Source of the DNA: Microcaldota archaeon | Lineage (GTDB): Archaea > Micrarchaeota > Micrarchaeia > Micrarchaeales > CABMGC01 | Direction of reading: 5' to 3' | Length of the DNA stretch: 34,165 bases | NCBI GenBank assembly: GCA_021850705.1 | Contig: JAJZKU010000009.1 | Span: forward strand, 1-34,165 | In this document: one piece after another, positions 8,031 through 16,976 of the stretch | How the letters are laid out: each line of letters opens with the position of its first letter | Numbering within the stretch: position 1 is the stretch's first letter | Made by a program: the position numbers and the translations under genes | Notes under the pieces: model-generated | The model's input: the letters and a program-made list of their open reading frames with translations, nothing else | The model's database searches: none | What the model was told of the DNA's origin: nothing

Positions 8031-9259
8031 ATAAGATGGATGATCTCTTCAGCATGGATGTCGATGGGCTTGCAAGATTGGGACTAGTCTCAAAAGATGA
8101 GGAGAAGATACTTTCCAAAGCCGACGTTGCTGCAGAGGAGACATCATTATCAGAGTACGAGCATTATCTGAAGCATGAATTCAATAGCGATGCAATTGCA
8201 ACAGCAAGGAAGCATGGTCTGTTTGCAATCAATGTAAAGAAGGAATATGGCGGAAACGAGGTAAGGCCGCTGATACATTCGCTCGTACAGCAGAGACTTG
8301 CACAGAGCGGACTTGGCTTTCCTACTTTATATGATGTACAAACATTCATATCACAACCGTCGATATCAAGATGGGGGACAGAGGAACAGAAGAAAAGATA
8401 TCTTCCAAAATCAGCTACAGGCGAATTCATATTTTCATTCGGACTGACGGAACCTGAAGCAGGAAGCGATCCGAGAATAATGAAGACAACCTACAGGAAG
8501 GAAGGTGACTCATACATTATAAACGGTGAGAAATACCTGATATCCAACGGTTCGATATGCAATTACATGATACTCTTTGCAAAATCCTCTGAGAACCAGA
8601 ATGAGATAACTGCATTCATAATAGATGCCAAGGAGAATGGCTATTCAGTAGAAGCGCAATTAAGGGAGAAAATCGGTCTATTCACGGCAGATACTGCAAT
8701 GATAAGCCTGGAAGAGATGGTCGTACATGAATCAGAGACCCTAGGAGGAATTGGAAACGGATTGCGAATCGCCTACAGTGCACTTATGAGTGGCAGAATA
8801 GGGATAGGTTCCGCATGCATAGGTGTAATAGAAGGTTCATTAAAAGCATCAATAGAACGTTCAAAGTCAAGGATACAGCACGGGAAGGAGATAGGAAAGC
8901 ACCAGTTAATACAGCAGCACATCTCTGCCATAAAGCAGAATCTGGAGATGGCAAAATGGCCGATATATAACGCAGCGATAAGCATGGAAGAGTACAATAA
9001 AGATTACAATAACAAGAAGTTGCTTCTTGACGCTGACTTAAAATCGGCAACTGCAAAAAGGATAGCAAGCAGGCTGGCATTTGAATCTGCAGACCGTGCA
9101 GTGCAGATCCACGGCGGCTTCGGCTATTCATTAATCTCACCTGTGGGACAGCTGTTCTGCGACAGCAGAGTTGCACGGATATACGAAGGCACGGATGAGA
9201 TACAGGATCTTAAGATAGCTGCTGACTTACTGGGAAAAGAATTTGAAGCGTTTAGTTGA
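8024..9259 (+). CDS. acyl-CoA dehydrogenase (paralog 2)
   Basis: FSFGLTEPEAGSDPRIMKT, HGGFGYSLISPVGQLFCDSRVARIYEGTDEIQ. ATG at 8024 (ATGGTAG overlap with upstream stop) preferred over the track start at 7985. Confidence 0.93.
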   Translation: MVDKMDDLFSMDVDGLARLGLVSKDEEKILSKADVAAEETSLSEYEHYLKHEFNSDAIATARKHGLFAINVKKEYGGNEVRPLIHSLVQQRLAQSGLGFPTLYDVQTFISQPSISRWGTEEQKKRYLPKSATGEFIFSFGLTEPEAGSDPRIMKTTYRKEGDSYIINGEKYLISNGSICNYMILFAKSSENQNEITAFIIDAKENGYSVEAQLREKIGLFTADTAMISLEEMVVHESETLGGIGNGLRIAYSALMSGRIGIGSACIGVIEGSLKASIERSKSRIQHGKEIGKHQLIQQHISAIKQNLEMAKWPIYNAAISMEEYNKDYNNKKLLLDADLKSATAKRIASRLAFESADRAVQIHGGFGYSLISPVGQLFCDSRVARIYEGTDEIQDLKIAADLLGKEFEAFS

Positions 9260-9263
9260 TATC

Positions 9264-10031
9264 ATGACAAAAGTATTATTCGAATCAGATGTGGTCTCTA
9301 AGATAACTATAAACAGGCCTGAAAAGCACAACGCTCTTGATGCTGAAACTGCAATGCTGATTACCAAGTATGTAAAAAAAGCGTCTTCTGATGGCAGATG
9401 CAGGTGCATCATAATAACCGGGGCTGGTGATAAAGCATTCTGTGCAGGAGCCGATGTGAGCCACATTGCAAAGCTGAAGACAGGAAAAGAAGCTAAAGAG
9501 TTTTTTGACATGCTGTACAAAATGCGCAAAGAGATAACCGATTCTCCAAAAGTGGTGATAGCGGCAATAAACGGCTACTGCCTCGGCGGCGGAAACGAAC
9601 TTGCAATGGCATGCGACCTTAGGATAGCTTCAACAGATTCCATTTTTGGACAGCCTGAAGCAAGGCTGGGAATCGTACCTGGAGGCGGAGCAACATATGC
9701 TCTTCAGGGCATTGTTGGGATAAGCAGGGCAAAAGAGATGATACTTACTGGCAAGAGTATAAGTGCAGGCAAGGCATTGCGTATAGGACTTGTCAACAGC
9801 CTGTGCGATAAAAAGGATCTTATGAAAAATGCACTGGAATTATGCGAGTCCATTGTCTTATGTGGTCCAAATGCGGTAGCTTTGGCAAAGTCGGCAATGA
9901 ACAACGAAGCCAAAGCTGACTACAGATACGAAAGGAGAGCTTTTGTAGATTCTGTCATTAGTAAGGAAGGCAGAAAGGGCCTGCAGGTATTCCTTGAACG
10001 CAGCAAAACAAAGTCTGGAAAGAAGAAATAG
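9264..10031 (+). CDS. enoyl-CoA hydratase/isomerase family protein
   Basis: NRPEKHNALD, GAGDKAFCAGADV, AAINGYCLGGGNELAMACDLRIA, EARLGIVPGGGAT crotonase motifs. ATG at 9264 preferred over TTG at 9243. Confidence 0.93.
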   Translation: MTKVLFESDVVSKITINRPEKHNALDAETAMLITKYVKKASSDGRCRCIIITGAGDKAFCAGADVSHIAKLKTGKEAKEFFDMLYKMRKEITDSPKVVIAAINGYCLGGGNELAMACDLRIASTDSIFGQPEARLGIVPGGGATYALQGIVGISRAKEMILTGKSISAGKALRIGLVNSLCDKKDLMKNALELCESIVLCGPNAVALAKSAMNNEAKADYRYERRAFVDSVISKEGRKGLQVFLERSKTKSGKKK

Positions 10032-10039
10032 GTCATTTG

Positions 10040-11254
10040 ATGGAAGACGCATACATAATAAGGGCATTCCGAAGCCCTGTAGGGAAATTCATGGGAAAGC
10101 TTTCGGATCTCTCTGCAGTTCAGATAGCAACAGAGGTTACAAAAGGAGCATTTGAAAGATCAGGGATCGATAGCAGACTCATAGAAGAAGCAATAATTGG
10201 AAATGTCCTCTCCGCAGGCGAGGGACAGAACCCGGCAAAGCAGGTTGTAATGCACTCCGGCATGCCTAAGAACGTAGCAACGGTAAACGTAAACATGGTC
10301 TGTGCCTCTGGTCTTAAGGCAATAGCACTTGCCGCGCAGGCAATAAAGACAAATGATCTTAACATGGTGTTGGCAGGGGGCATGGAGAGTATGACAAATG
10401 CTCCGCATACTGTAAAAGGAGTAAGGAGCTTCAGGAAATTCGGGAATGTAGAACTAAAAGAAATATGCAACTATTCCGTGAGTTCGGGGAAAGAGTATCT
10501 TTTGATAGATGAAATGATAAATACAGGCTTATGGGATTGCTATGCAGATGTGCATATGGGCACAATAGCAGAGATGATGGTTGCTAAGGACAGTATAACC
10601 AGAGAGGAACAGGATCAGTTTGCATACGAGAGCCATATGAAAGCAGCTGCTGCCGTTGATTCGGGAAAGTTTGCAGCGGAGACAATTCCTATAAGGCTTA
10701 AAGACGGTGTATTTTCTGTAGACGAAGGAATAAGGAGAGACACGAGCATTGAAAAGCTCGCAAAACTCAAGCCTGCTTTTGCAGAATCAGGAACAGTTAC
10801 GGCTGGCAACTCATCGCAGCTAAGTGACGGTGCAGCAATTGCAATAATCGCATCTAAGCAGATGGTTGATGAACACGGTTTCAAGCCTATTGCAAAGATT
10901 GAGTCATATGCGGATTCAGGCATAGATCCTAACTGGTACGGGCTCTCTCCTATAGACTCGATGAACGCTGCGCTCAAAAAGTCTGGTTACACTCTCGAAG
11001 AGATGGACTTAATCGAGATAAACGAGGCATTCTGCGTACAGACGCTAGGAGTTGCAAAGGAGATGAATATAGACATGAACAAGCTTAATGTTAACGGAGG
11101 AGCAACAGCGCTTGGCCATCCTCTGGGTGCTACCGGAGCGGTTCTTCTAACAAAGGTAGTGCACGCACTGGCAGACAGGAAGAAGGAGCTGGGGATAATA
11201 TCATTATGCCATGGTGGAGGAGGTTCTTCCTCAATGGTGATAAGCAGGGTATAG
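10040..11254 (+). CDS. acetyl-CoA acetyltransferase / thiolase
   Basis: NMVCASGLKA catalytic Cys, NGGATALGHPLGATGA and terminal CHGGGG motifs. Confidence 0.93.
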   Translation: MEDAYIIRAFRSPVGKFMGKLSDLSAVQIATEVTKGAFERSGIDSRLIEEAIIGNVLSAGEGQNPAKQVVMHSGMPKNVATVNVNMVCASGLKAIALAAQAIKTNDLNMVLAGGMESMTNAPHTVKGVRSFRKFGNVELKEICNYSVSSGKEYLLIDEMINTGLWDCYADVHMGTIAEMMVAKDSITREEQDQFAYESHMKAAAAVDSGKFAAETIPIRLKDGVFSVDEGIRRDTSIEKLAKLKPAFAESGTVTAGNSSQLSDGAAIAIIASKQMVDEHGFKPIAKIESYADSGIDPNWYGLSPIDSMNAALKKSGYTLEEMDLIEINEAFCVQTLGVAKEMNIDMNKLNVNGGATALGHPLGATGAVLLTKVVHALADRKKELGIISLCHGGGGSSSMVISRV

Positions 11255-11256
11255 AT

Positions 11257-12105
11257 ATGGCTGAGAAGATAACTGTTATAGGTCCTGGGACTATGGGTAC
11301 GGGCATAGCACAGGCATTCCTCGCAGCCGGTTTTCAAGTTGTGCTTATCGGAAGAAGCGAAGAATCATTGCAAAAAGGTCTTGCGATAATAAGGTCAAGG
11401 ATGGACAAGGCAAAGGAAAAAGGCAAACTATCACAAGAGGAGATGGATTCGGCTCTGAATAACCTGAGCCTCTCTACCAATTATGATGATGGAAAGGGAT
11501 CATCTGCAGTGATAGAAGCAGTATCTGAAATAGCAGACACGAAGAAGGCGGTCTTCAAAACTGCAGAAGAGCACATAAGCAACGCAATACTTGCAACGAA
11601 TACATCTTCAATACCTATAGATGAGTTATCAGAAGCGGTGAAGGACAAGGACAGGTTCATAGGCATGCACTTCTTCAATCCCGTGCCTGTGATGAAGCCA
11701 GTAGAGGTTATAGTGGGAAACAGCACATCAAAAAACACCGAACAGATTGCAATACAGCTGATAAGCAAATGCGGGAAGGTTCCTGTAACCGTGAAGGATT
11801 ATCCCGGTTTTGTGGCAAACAGCGTACTGATGCCTATGCTAAACGAGGCCATTATCCTGCTTGAGAAAGGCGTGTCTACAAAGGAAGGCATAGACACGAT
11901 AATAAAGCTGGGACTAAATCATCCAATGGGCCCGTTGGAGCTTGCAGACTATATAGGGCTTGACGTATGCAAGGACATAATGGAGTCGATATACAATGAG
12001 ACAAAGGACCTGAAGTTCAAACCTGCCGGAATGCTGGTTAAGCTGGTATCCGAAGGTAAGCTCGGAAGGAAGTCTGGAGAAGGCTTCTACAAGTACGATA
12101 AATAA
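11257..12105 (+). CDS. 3-hydroxyacyl-CoA (3-hydroxybutyryl-CoA) dehydrogenase
   Basis: Rossmann ITVIGPGTMGTGIAQ, GMHFFNPVPVMKPVEVI, KDYPGFVANSVL. ATG 11257 preferred over track start 11206. Confidence 0.93.
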   Translation: MAEKITVIGPGTMGTGIAQAFLAAGFQVVLIGRSEESLQKGLAIIRSRMDKAKEKGKLSQEEMDSALNNLSLSTNYDDGKGSSAVIEAVSEIADTKKAVFKTAEEHISNAILATNTSSIPIDELSEAVKDKDRFIGMHFFNPVPVMKPVEVIVGNSTSKNTEQIAIQLISKCGKVPVTVKDYPGFVANSVLMPMLNEAIILLEKGVSTKEGIDTIIKLGLNHPMGPLELADYIGLDVCKDIMESIYNETKDLKFKPAGMLVKLVSEGKLGRKSGEGFYKYDK

Positions 12106-12117
12106 TTTTGTGAGACA

Positions 12118-12723
12118 ATGGACTGGGACAGAATTGCTGATGAAAAGACGTTGGAGAAGACTGTAAGCGCGCTCCGCTCAAAGAATATAGAGATAATAGT
12201 CGCAGAGAATGGCAATGAGGCTAAGGAAAAACTCTTGTCAATGATAAAAGAAGGATCCACAGTAATGGAGGCATCATCCACTACACTGAAGCAGATAGGG
12301 GCACATGAAGTTATAAATGAAAGCGGAAGGTTTGTACCTCTGAACAAAGAAATCTCAAAGGAAAACGATTCTGCAAAAAGAGCAGAGTTGAGAAGGGCTC
12401 TCCCAAGTCCTGATTATGCGGTAGGAAGCGTGCATGCTGTTACAGAGGACGGGCAGATGCTCATAGCTTCTGCAAGCGGAAGTCAGCTGCCATCATATTC
12501 CTTTACCGCAAAGAAGGTAATACTTGCAGTAGGGATTCAGAAAATAGTAAAGAATGTTGACATGGGGACAAGGCGGATATACGAGCACTCACTTCCTATG
12601 GAAACAGAGCGCATGATGAAAGCATATGGCATACCAAGCTCTGTCAACCAGATACTCATTATGGAGAAAAGCATTCCGGGAAGGATAACCGTGATATTCA
12701 TAAAAGAGAGACTTGGTTTCTGA
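12118..12723 (+). CDS. LUD domain protein (LutC/YkgG-like)
   Basis: GSTVMEASSTTLKQIGAHEVI ... DYAVGSVHAVTEDGQMLIASASGSQLPSYSFTAKKVILAVGIQKIV matches LUD pattern. Confidence 0.85.
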   Translation: MDWDRIADEKTLEKTVSALRSKNIEIIVAENGNEAKEKLLSMIKEGSTVMEASSTTLKQIGAHEVINESGRFVPLNKEISKENDSAKRAELRRALPSPDYAVGSVHAVTEDGQMLIASASGSQLPSYSFTAKKVILAVGIQKIVKNVDMGTRRIYEHSLPMETERMMKAYGIPSSVNQILIMEKSIPGRITVIFIKERLGF

Positions 12724-12779
12724 TGCGCTGACCTAACATATATATTAACTTCTAACATGAAATAATGTAACTGGTTGGA

Positions 12780-13745
12780 ATGGCATCAATCAAGAAAAAC
12801 AAAAGGATTAATTCTTCAAGAACAGAGGCAAACGAAAAAAATCAGGCAGCGATGGAATATCTGCTTTCATACGGCTGGACAACTCTCATAATAGCAGTAG
12901 TAATCCTAATTCTTGCAGTATTTGGAATACTGAGTATTGCATCTACGCCTAGAGCAGAGCCTGGTGCATGCAGCGTTTATCGTCCATACGGTCCCGGCAA
13001 TCCGAGCATGGTAAGCCTTATCGGCACCTGCTATAATGAACTACCTAGATATGTAATGGAATCAAAAGGTGCAGGAGATTTTGTCTTTGTAAACGGTTCT
13101 GATAACTACACCAGCTATCTTAACATAGTCGGAAAGAACATAACCATAACTGCATGGGTGAATGTCAATGGTGCCCCGTATCATGATGTAGTTGACAAGG
13201 AGGATCAGTATGGGATGAAACTGGACTATAACAATCAACCTCATGCATGTGCTCCGTCCTATTATACCGGGCTCTGTCTAGAGTGGGACACTTATAATGA
13301 ATGGAACGGCGTAAGTTATCCAATACCAAACGGGAATTTTGGACAGTGGGAGTTTATTGCTGTTGAAATGACTGGAAATTACAAATACTGGTATGCAAAC
13401 GGCCAATTGATAGGCAGTCAGTATGTCTCAACAGGGATAAATTACGTTCCTTCCAATTTTGTAATAGGTGCAATAACTCCCGGATATCCAGGTTATGGCA
13501 GTGCAGAGTGGTTCAACGGCTCAATTGCAAATGTGCAATTATACAACGCATCACTAAGCACAGACCAGATAAAACTGCTTTATGATGAAGGGATAGGTGG
13601 CGTACCTGTACAGCTGCGAAGTCTTGTAGGCTGGTGGCCGCTTAATGGCAATGCTAACGACTACAGCGGAAATGGAAACAACGGTCACCTTTACAACAAC
13701 ACTTTTACAGGAAGCTTAAGGATATCTAATTATGTTGTACCATAA
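12780..13745 (+). CDS. class III signal peptide (prepilin-like) protein with LamG/concanavalin-like domain
   Basis: EKNQAAMEYLLSYGWTTLIIAVVILILAV class III signal; LamG features WVNVNG...YWYANGQLIGS...FNGSIANVQLYNASLSTDQIKLLYDEG. TATA-like CATATATATTAA upstream (approx. 12738-12749). Confidence 0.85.
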   Translation: MASIKKNKRINSSRTEANEKNQAAMEYLLSYGWTTLIIAVVILILAVFGILSIASTPRAEPGACSVYRPYGPGNPSMVSLIGTCYNELPRYVMESKGAGDFVFVNGSDNYTSYLNIVGKNITITAWVNVNGAPYHDVVDKEDQYGMKLDYNNQPHACAPSYYTGLCLEWDTYNEWNGVSYPIPNGNFGQWEFIAVEMTGNYKYWYANGQLIGSQYVSTGINYVPSNFVIGAITPGYPGYGSAEWFNGSIANVQLYNASLSTDQIKLLYDEGIGGVPVQLRSLVGWWPLNGNANDYSGNGNNGHLYNNTFTGSLRISNYVVP

Positions 13746-13805
13746 TGCTAAAATCCTCAACGCCTTCCACATATATTTATAATAACATAATGCGCTAAAT
13801 CTATC

Positions 13806-14675
13806 ATGGATTATGAGGGAGCGGTAGAAGTCATAAACCAGCTTGAAGCTGGCTCTTCTTCAGAAGAGGAATTTACCATAGATGCATTAAAGGCCATAAA
13901 CAATGAGATAAGGCTCAAAGAATTTACAAGGCAGCAGAATGATGTAGAAGCGGTGAAGCTCATCAAGTCCTTATCAAGCCCATCTACGTACCAGCAGCAA
14001 ACCGCAAAACCTGAAACGAGTATAGCACAGCCGATAATAATGCCTCAGCCGCAGATTCAGGTTCCTGCACAGACAAAGCCACAGGAACAGCCGGTTGCCT
14101 CTCAGGCAAAACCAAAGACATCTGCCCAGTCAGCAGCATCAAAAGAGCTCTCTTCTGCAACAGAGGAACTGAAAAGCATTATGGGTGCCGCTTCAAAGAT
14201 AGAGCTTCCGAAGATGAAATTCAATGTTAAGCCAAAAGAGGTCAAAATTCCTCCTGTCCAGGAAGTAAAACCTGTTCCTAATGTACCAATCCAGCAGCCA
14301 AGTCCAGCCGTACATGTACAAGCACCTGTACAGCAAAAGCCGCAGATAGTTAAGAAAGAGCAGAACATTCCGCAAAAACAGGTTTCATCTAATCAGGTTT
14401 CCCAGATGCGCGCAAGGACCTTCAAATCAATACTGGTAGGTCTGCCGCTCCATGATCAGATAGAAGAGCTTACTAAGATAAGTACAGGGATAGACAGGAG
14501 AGCATTCGATAAGGCACACATGAATATAATAATAAACGAGATAAATGCGCTCTACGAGTACTCAATGGCAGAGCAGAAGACTACCAATGTGTTTGAACAG
14601 AGGCTTAGGGACATGAGGACCCAGAGACTGGCTGAGGTAATGGAAAAACTAGGCAAGAAGGGTGTTGCAGGATGA
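13806..14675 (+). CDS. hypothetical protein with central P/Q-rich linker
   Basis: 289 aa; helical N- and C-terminal parts separated by P/Q-rich linker; 4-nt ATGA overlap with downstream TadC-like gene. Confidence 0.75.
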   Translation: MDYEGAVEVINQLEAGSSSEEEFTIDALKAINNEIRLKEFTRQQNDVEAVKLIKSLSSPSTYQQQTAKPETSIAQPIIMPQPQIQVPAQTKPQEQPVASQAKPKTSAQSAASKELSSATEELKSIMGAASKIELPKMKFNVKPKEVKIPPVQEVKPVPNVPIQQPSPAVHVQAPVQQKPQIVKKEQNIPQKQVSSNQVSQMRARTFKSILVGLPLHDQIEELTKISTGIDRRAFDKAHMNIIINEINALYEYSMAEQKTTNVFEQRLRDMRTQRLAEVMEKLGKKGVAG

Positions 14676-15928
14676 GCATAGGCAAAAAGAAAGAGATAAA
14701 GCAGCCCGAGCTAAGACAGATTATAGGATTTACAAAGCCCAAGAAGATCCTTTTCTTCAAGACAAAACCGAAGCCGATATACGGTGCACCTATAAAACAG
14801 CCTCAACAGGCAGCGGCACAGCCTAATCAACAAGGACAACCTTTCATCGCGCAGCAGAATGTATCTCCGCAGGTTCCGCCAGCCCAGCCGCCAACCCAGC
14901 AGCCGGTTGTAAAGCCTGCTGTTCAAAAAGGGAAACGGCCTATGCAGCCGCATCAGGGTTTCTTCAAAAGCAAACCTAAACCTGTTGCTTCAAAGCCCCA
15001 GGCCCAGGGAGTCCCTACATATCAGATATTTAACCAGCAGGATGGCTCACAGAAACCGCAAAAGCCTGCACCAAAGTTCATGGATATAAGGATAAAAAAG
15101 ATACTTAACAAGCAGAAGGATCTTGAGCTCTCGATGCGTGAGCAAAATATCAAAGGAACTCCATATTCATTCATACAAAAAATAATGTACATGTCCATAG
15201 GCATAGCAGTTGCCATGGGGATCGTTGTAACTATCCTGTTTTATGAGTTAACCCTGATTGATACTGCAGTAACTGTCAGCCCGCTCATAGGAGTAATGCT
15301 GGGGTTAGTCGCAGCGATTGCAGGATATATGGTCATATTCAACAACCTCATACTTTATCCTGTAAAGAAGGCGAGGAATTCAGGAAAGGAGATAGAGAAG
15401 GACGTGCTCTTTGCAGCAAGAGACATGATAATAGCGATGAGGTCAGGAATGCCATTATACAATGCAATAGTCACGGTAAGCACAGGATATGGCACCGCGA
15501 GCAGGGAATTTGGAAAGATAGTAGAGACTGTGCAGCTTGGAACTCCAATAGAGAATGCGATAGACAGTGTCTGCTTAAAGACGAAGTCTCCGACATTCAA
15601 CAGGATTATGCTTCAGTCAAGCACAAGCATAAAGGCAGGTGCTGATGTCATAGGCGCGCTGCAGGAAGCGATAGACGAGGTAAGCCAGGAAAGGGTAATC
15701 GAGCTCAGGAGATACGGGCAGAGATTAAATGCGCTTGCTATGTTCTATATGCTTTTCGGAATAATATTCCCGAGCATGGGGATAGCAGTAGCTACCATAA
15801 TGACAACATTCATAAGCATAGTGACTATAAACAACACAACGCTTGGGATGGTATTCGTTGGAATAGTGATTCTTCAGTTCGTATTCCTGAACATGATAAG
15901 GTCCGCAAGGCCTGTATACGCTACATAG
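14672..15928 (+). CDS. TadC/GspF-like pilus/secretion platform protein with P/Q-rich N-terminal extension
   Basis: Cytosolic RDMIIAMRSGMPLYNAI...LGTPIENAI and C-terminal TM segments typical of T2SF domain; residues ~40-140 P/Q-rich. Confidence 0.8.
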   Translation: MSIGKKKEIKQPELRQIIGFTKPKKILFFKTKPKPIYGAPIKQPQQAAAQPNQQGQPFIAQQNVSPQVPPAQPPTQQPVVKPAVQKGKRPMQPHQGFFKSKPKPVASKPQAQGVPTYQIFNQQDGSQKPQKPAPKFMDIRIKKILNKQKDLELSMREQNIKGTPYSFIQKIMYMSIGIAVAMGIVVTILFYELTLIDTAVTVSPLIGVMLGLVAAIAGYMVIFNNLILYPVKKARNSGKEIEKDVLFAARDMIIAMRSGMPLYNAIVTVSTGYGTASREFGKIVETVQLGTPIENAIDSVCLKTKSPTFNRIMLQSSTSIKAGADVIGALQEAIDEVSQERVIELRRYGQRLNALAMFYMLFGIIFPSMGIAVATIMTTFISIVTINNTTLGMVFVGIVILQFVFLNMIRSARPVYAT

Positions 15929-15935
15929 GGGTTTT

Positions 15936-16931
15936 ATGGCAACAGTAGTATTCGAGAGATTGCTTGGAAGAGGGGTTTCCCAGTTCGTGTCAGAGGAGCT
16001 TGACCTAGCAGGCATAAAAATGACTGCGAACATGATAATAGAGATTGCAATACTCGGGTCTATAATATCCATGATAGCAGTAGCGTTCGTCCTGGCGATA
16101 TATCTGCAGTTCAATCCAATCCTTGCATTCTTCGGAGGAGTATTGGCCGGAGGGATGATAATACTCATCATATATGCAGCTATAGAGTTCAGAATTGAGC
16201 AGAGGAAGAGCTTTGTAGAGAACATACTACCGCTATATCTTGACTTAACAGCCGCAAACGTAAGGTCAGGACTTGCCCTGACAAATGCAATGACGATTGT
16301 TGAAAGACCCGAATTCAAGAAATTCAACGACGATATAAAGCTGATGGGCAAACAGCTCTATTCCGGAGAATCGATGGAACGCGTACTAACGCAGCTTACA
16401 TCAAGGTACAGGTCCCAGGAACTGAAGAGAACAATACGTATGGTTCTAGAAGCAGAGAGGTACGGAGGAGGCATGACCGACCTTTTGAAGCAGATATCCA
16501 AGGACCTTAGAAATGAGCACATCATTCAGAAGGAGGTATCAGGACAGCTGTTTATGTACATGATATTCATAGCATTCGCTGCACTTGCAGCAGCTCCTGT
16601 ACTCTTCGCAATGACGAGTCAGATGATAGGCATAACACTTAATATATGGTCCAAGATATCCCTGAATTCGCTATCCAGCGTTCCTTCTACGGGCATATCA
16701 TTCCTCAAATTCAGCACCCCTCAGATAACCCTTGCGGGATACCAGGACTTTGCGCTTGCATCTATCATTCTCATAACAGGAATGTGCGCTTTCATAGTCT
16801 CTGCAATATCATCAGGAAGAATGATACGTGGTATGAGATACCTGCCGCTGTTCATACTGATGGGGCTTCTGGTATATTTCATAGTAAGTCTGGTAGTAGG
16901 CAACATATTCAGCACGATAGCCGGCGGCTGA
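15936..16931 (+). CDS. TadC/GspF-like pilus/secretion platform protein
   Basis: PLYLDLTAANVRSGLALTNAMTIVERPEF...MGKQLYSGESMERVL...RTIRMVLEAERYGGGMTDLLKQISKDLR, T2SF-like pattern with multiple TM segments. Confidence 0.85.
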   Translation: MATVVFERLLGRGVSQFVSEELDLAGIKMTANMIIEIAILGSIISMIAVAFVLAIYLQFNPILAFFGGVLAGGMIILIIYAAIEFRIEQRKSFVENILPLYLDLTAANVRSGLALTNAMTIVERPEFKKFNDDIKLMGKQLYSGESMERVLTQLTSRYRSQELKRTIRMVLEAERYGGGMTDLLKQISKDLRNEHIIQKEVSGQLFMYMIFIAFAALAAAPVLFAMTSQMIGITLNIWSKISLNSLSSVPSTGISFLKFSTPQITLAGYQDFALASIILITGMCAFIVSAISSGRMIRGMRYLPLFILMGLLVYFIVSLVVGNIFSTIAGG

Positions 16932-16976
16932 GATCAGGCATTCATACAAAGAGAAAGACAAAGTATGAAGATCAGA

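Noticed and set aside
15725-16351. 208-aa minus-strand ORF opposite the TadC-like genes
   Set aside because: Antisense of two clear T2SF-like genes; composition looks like a codon-bias shadow (I/S/A rich).
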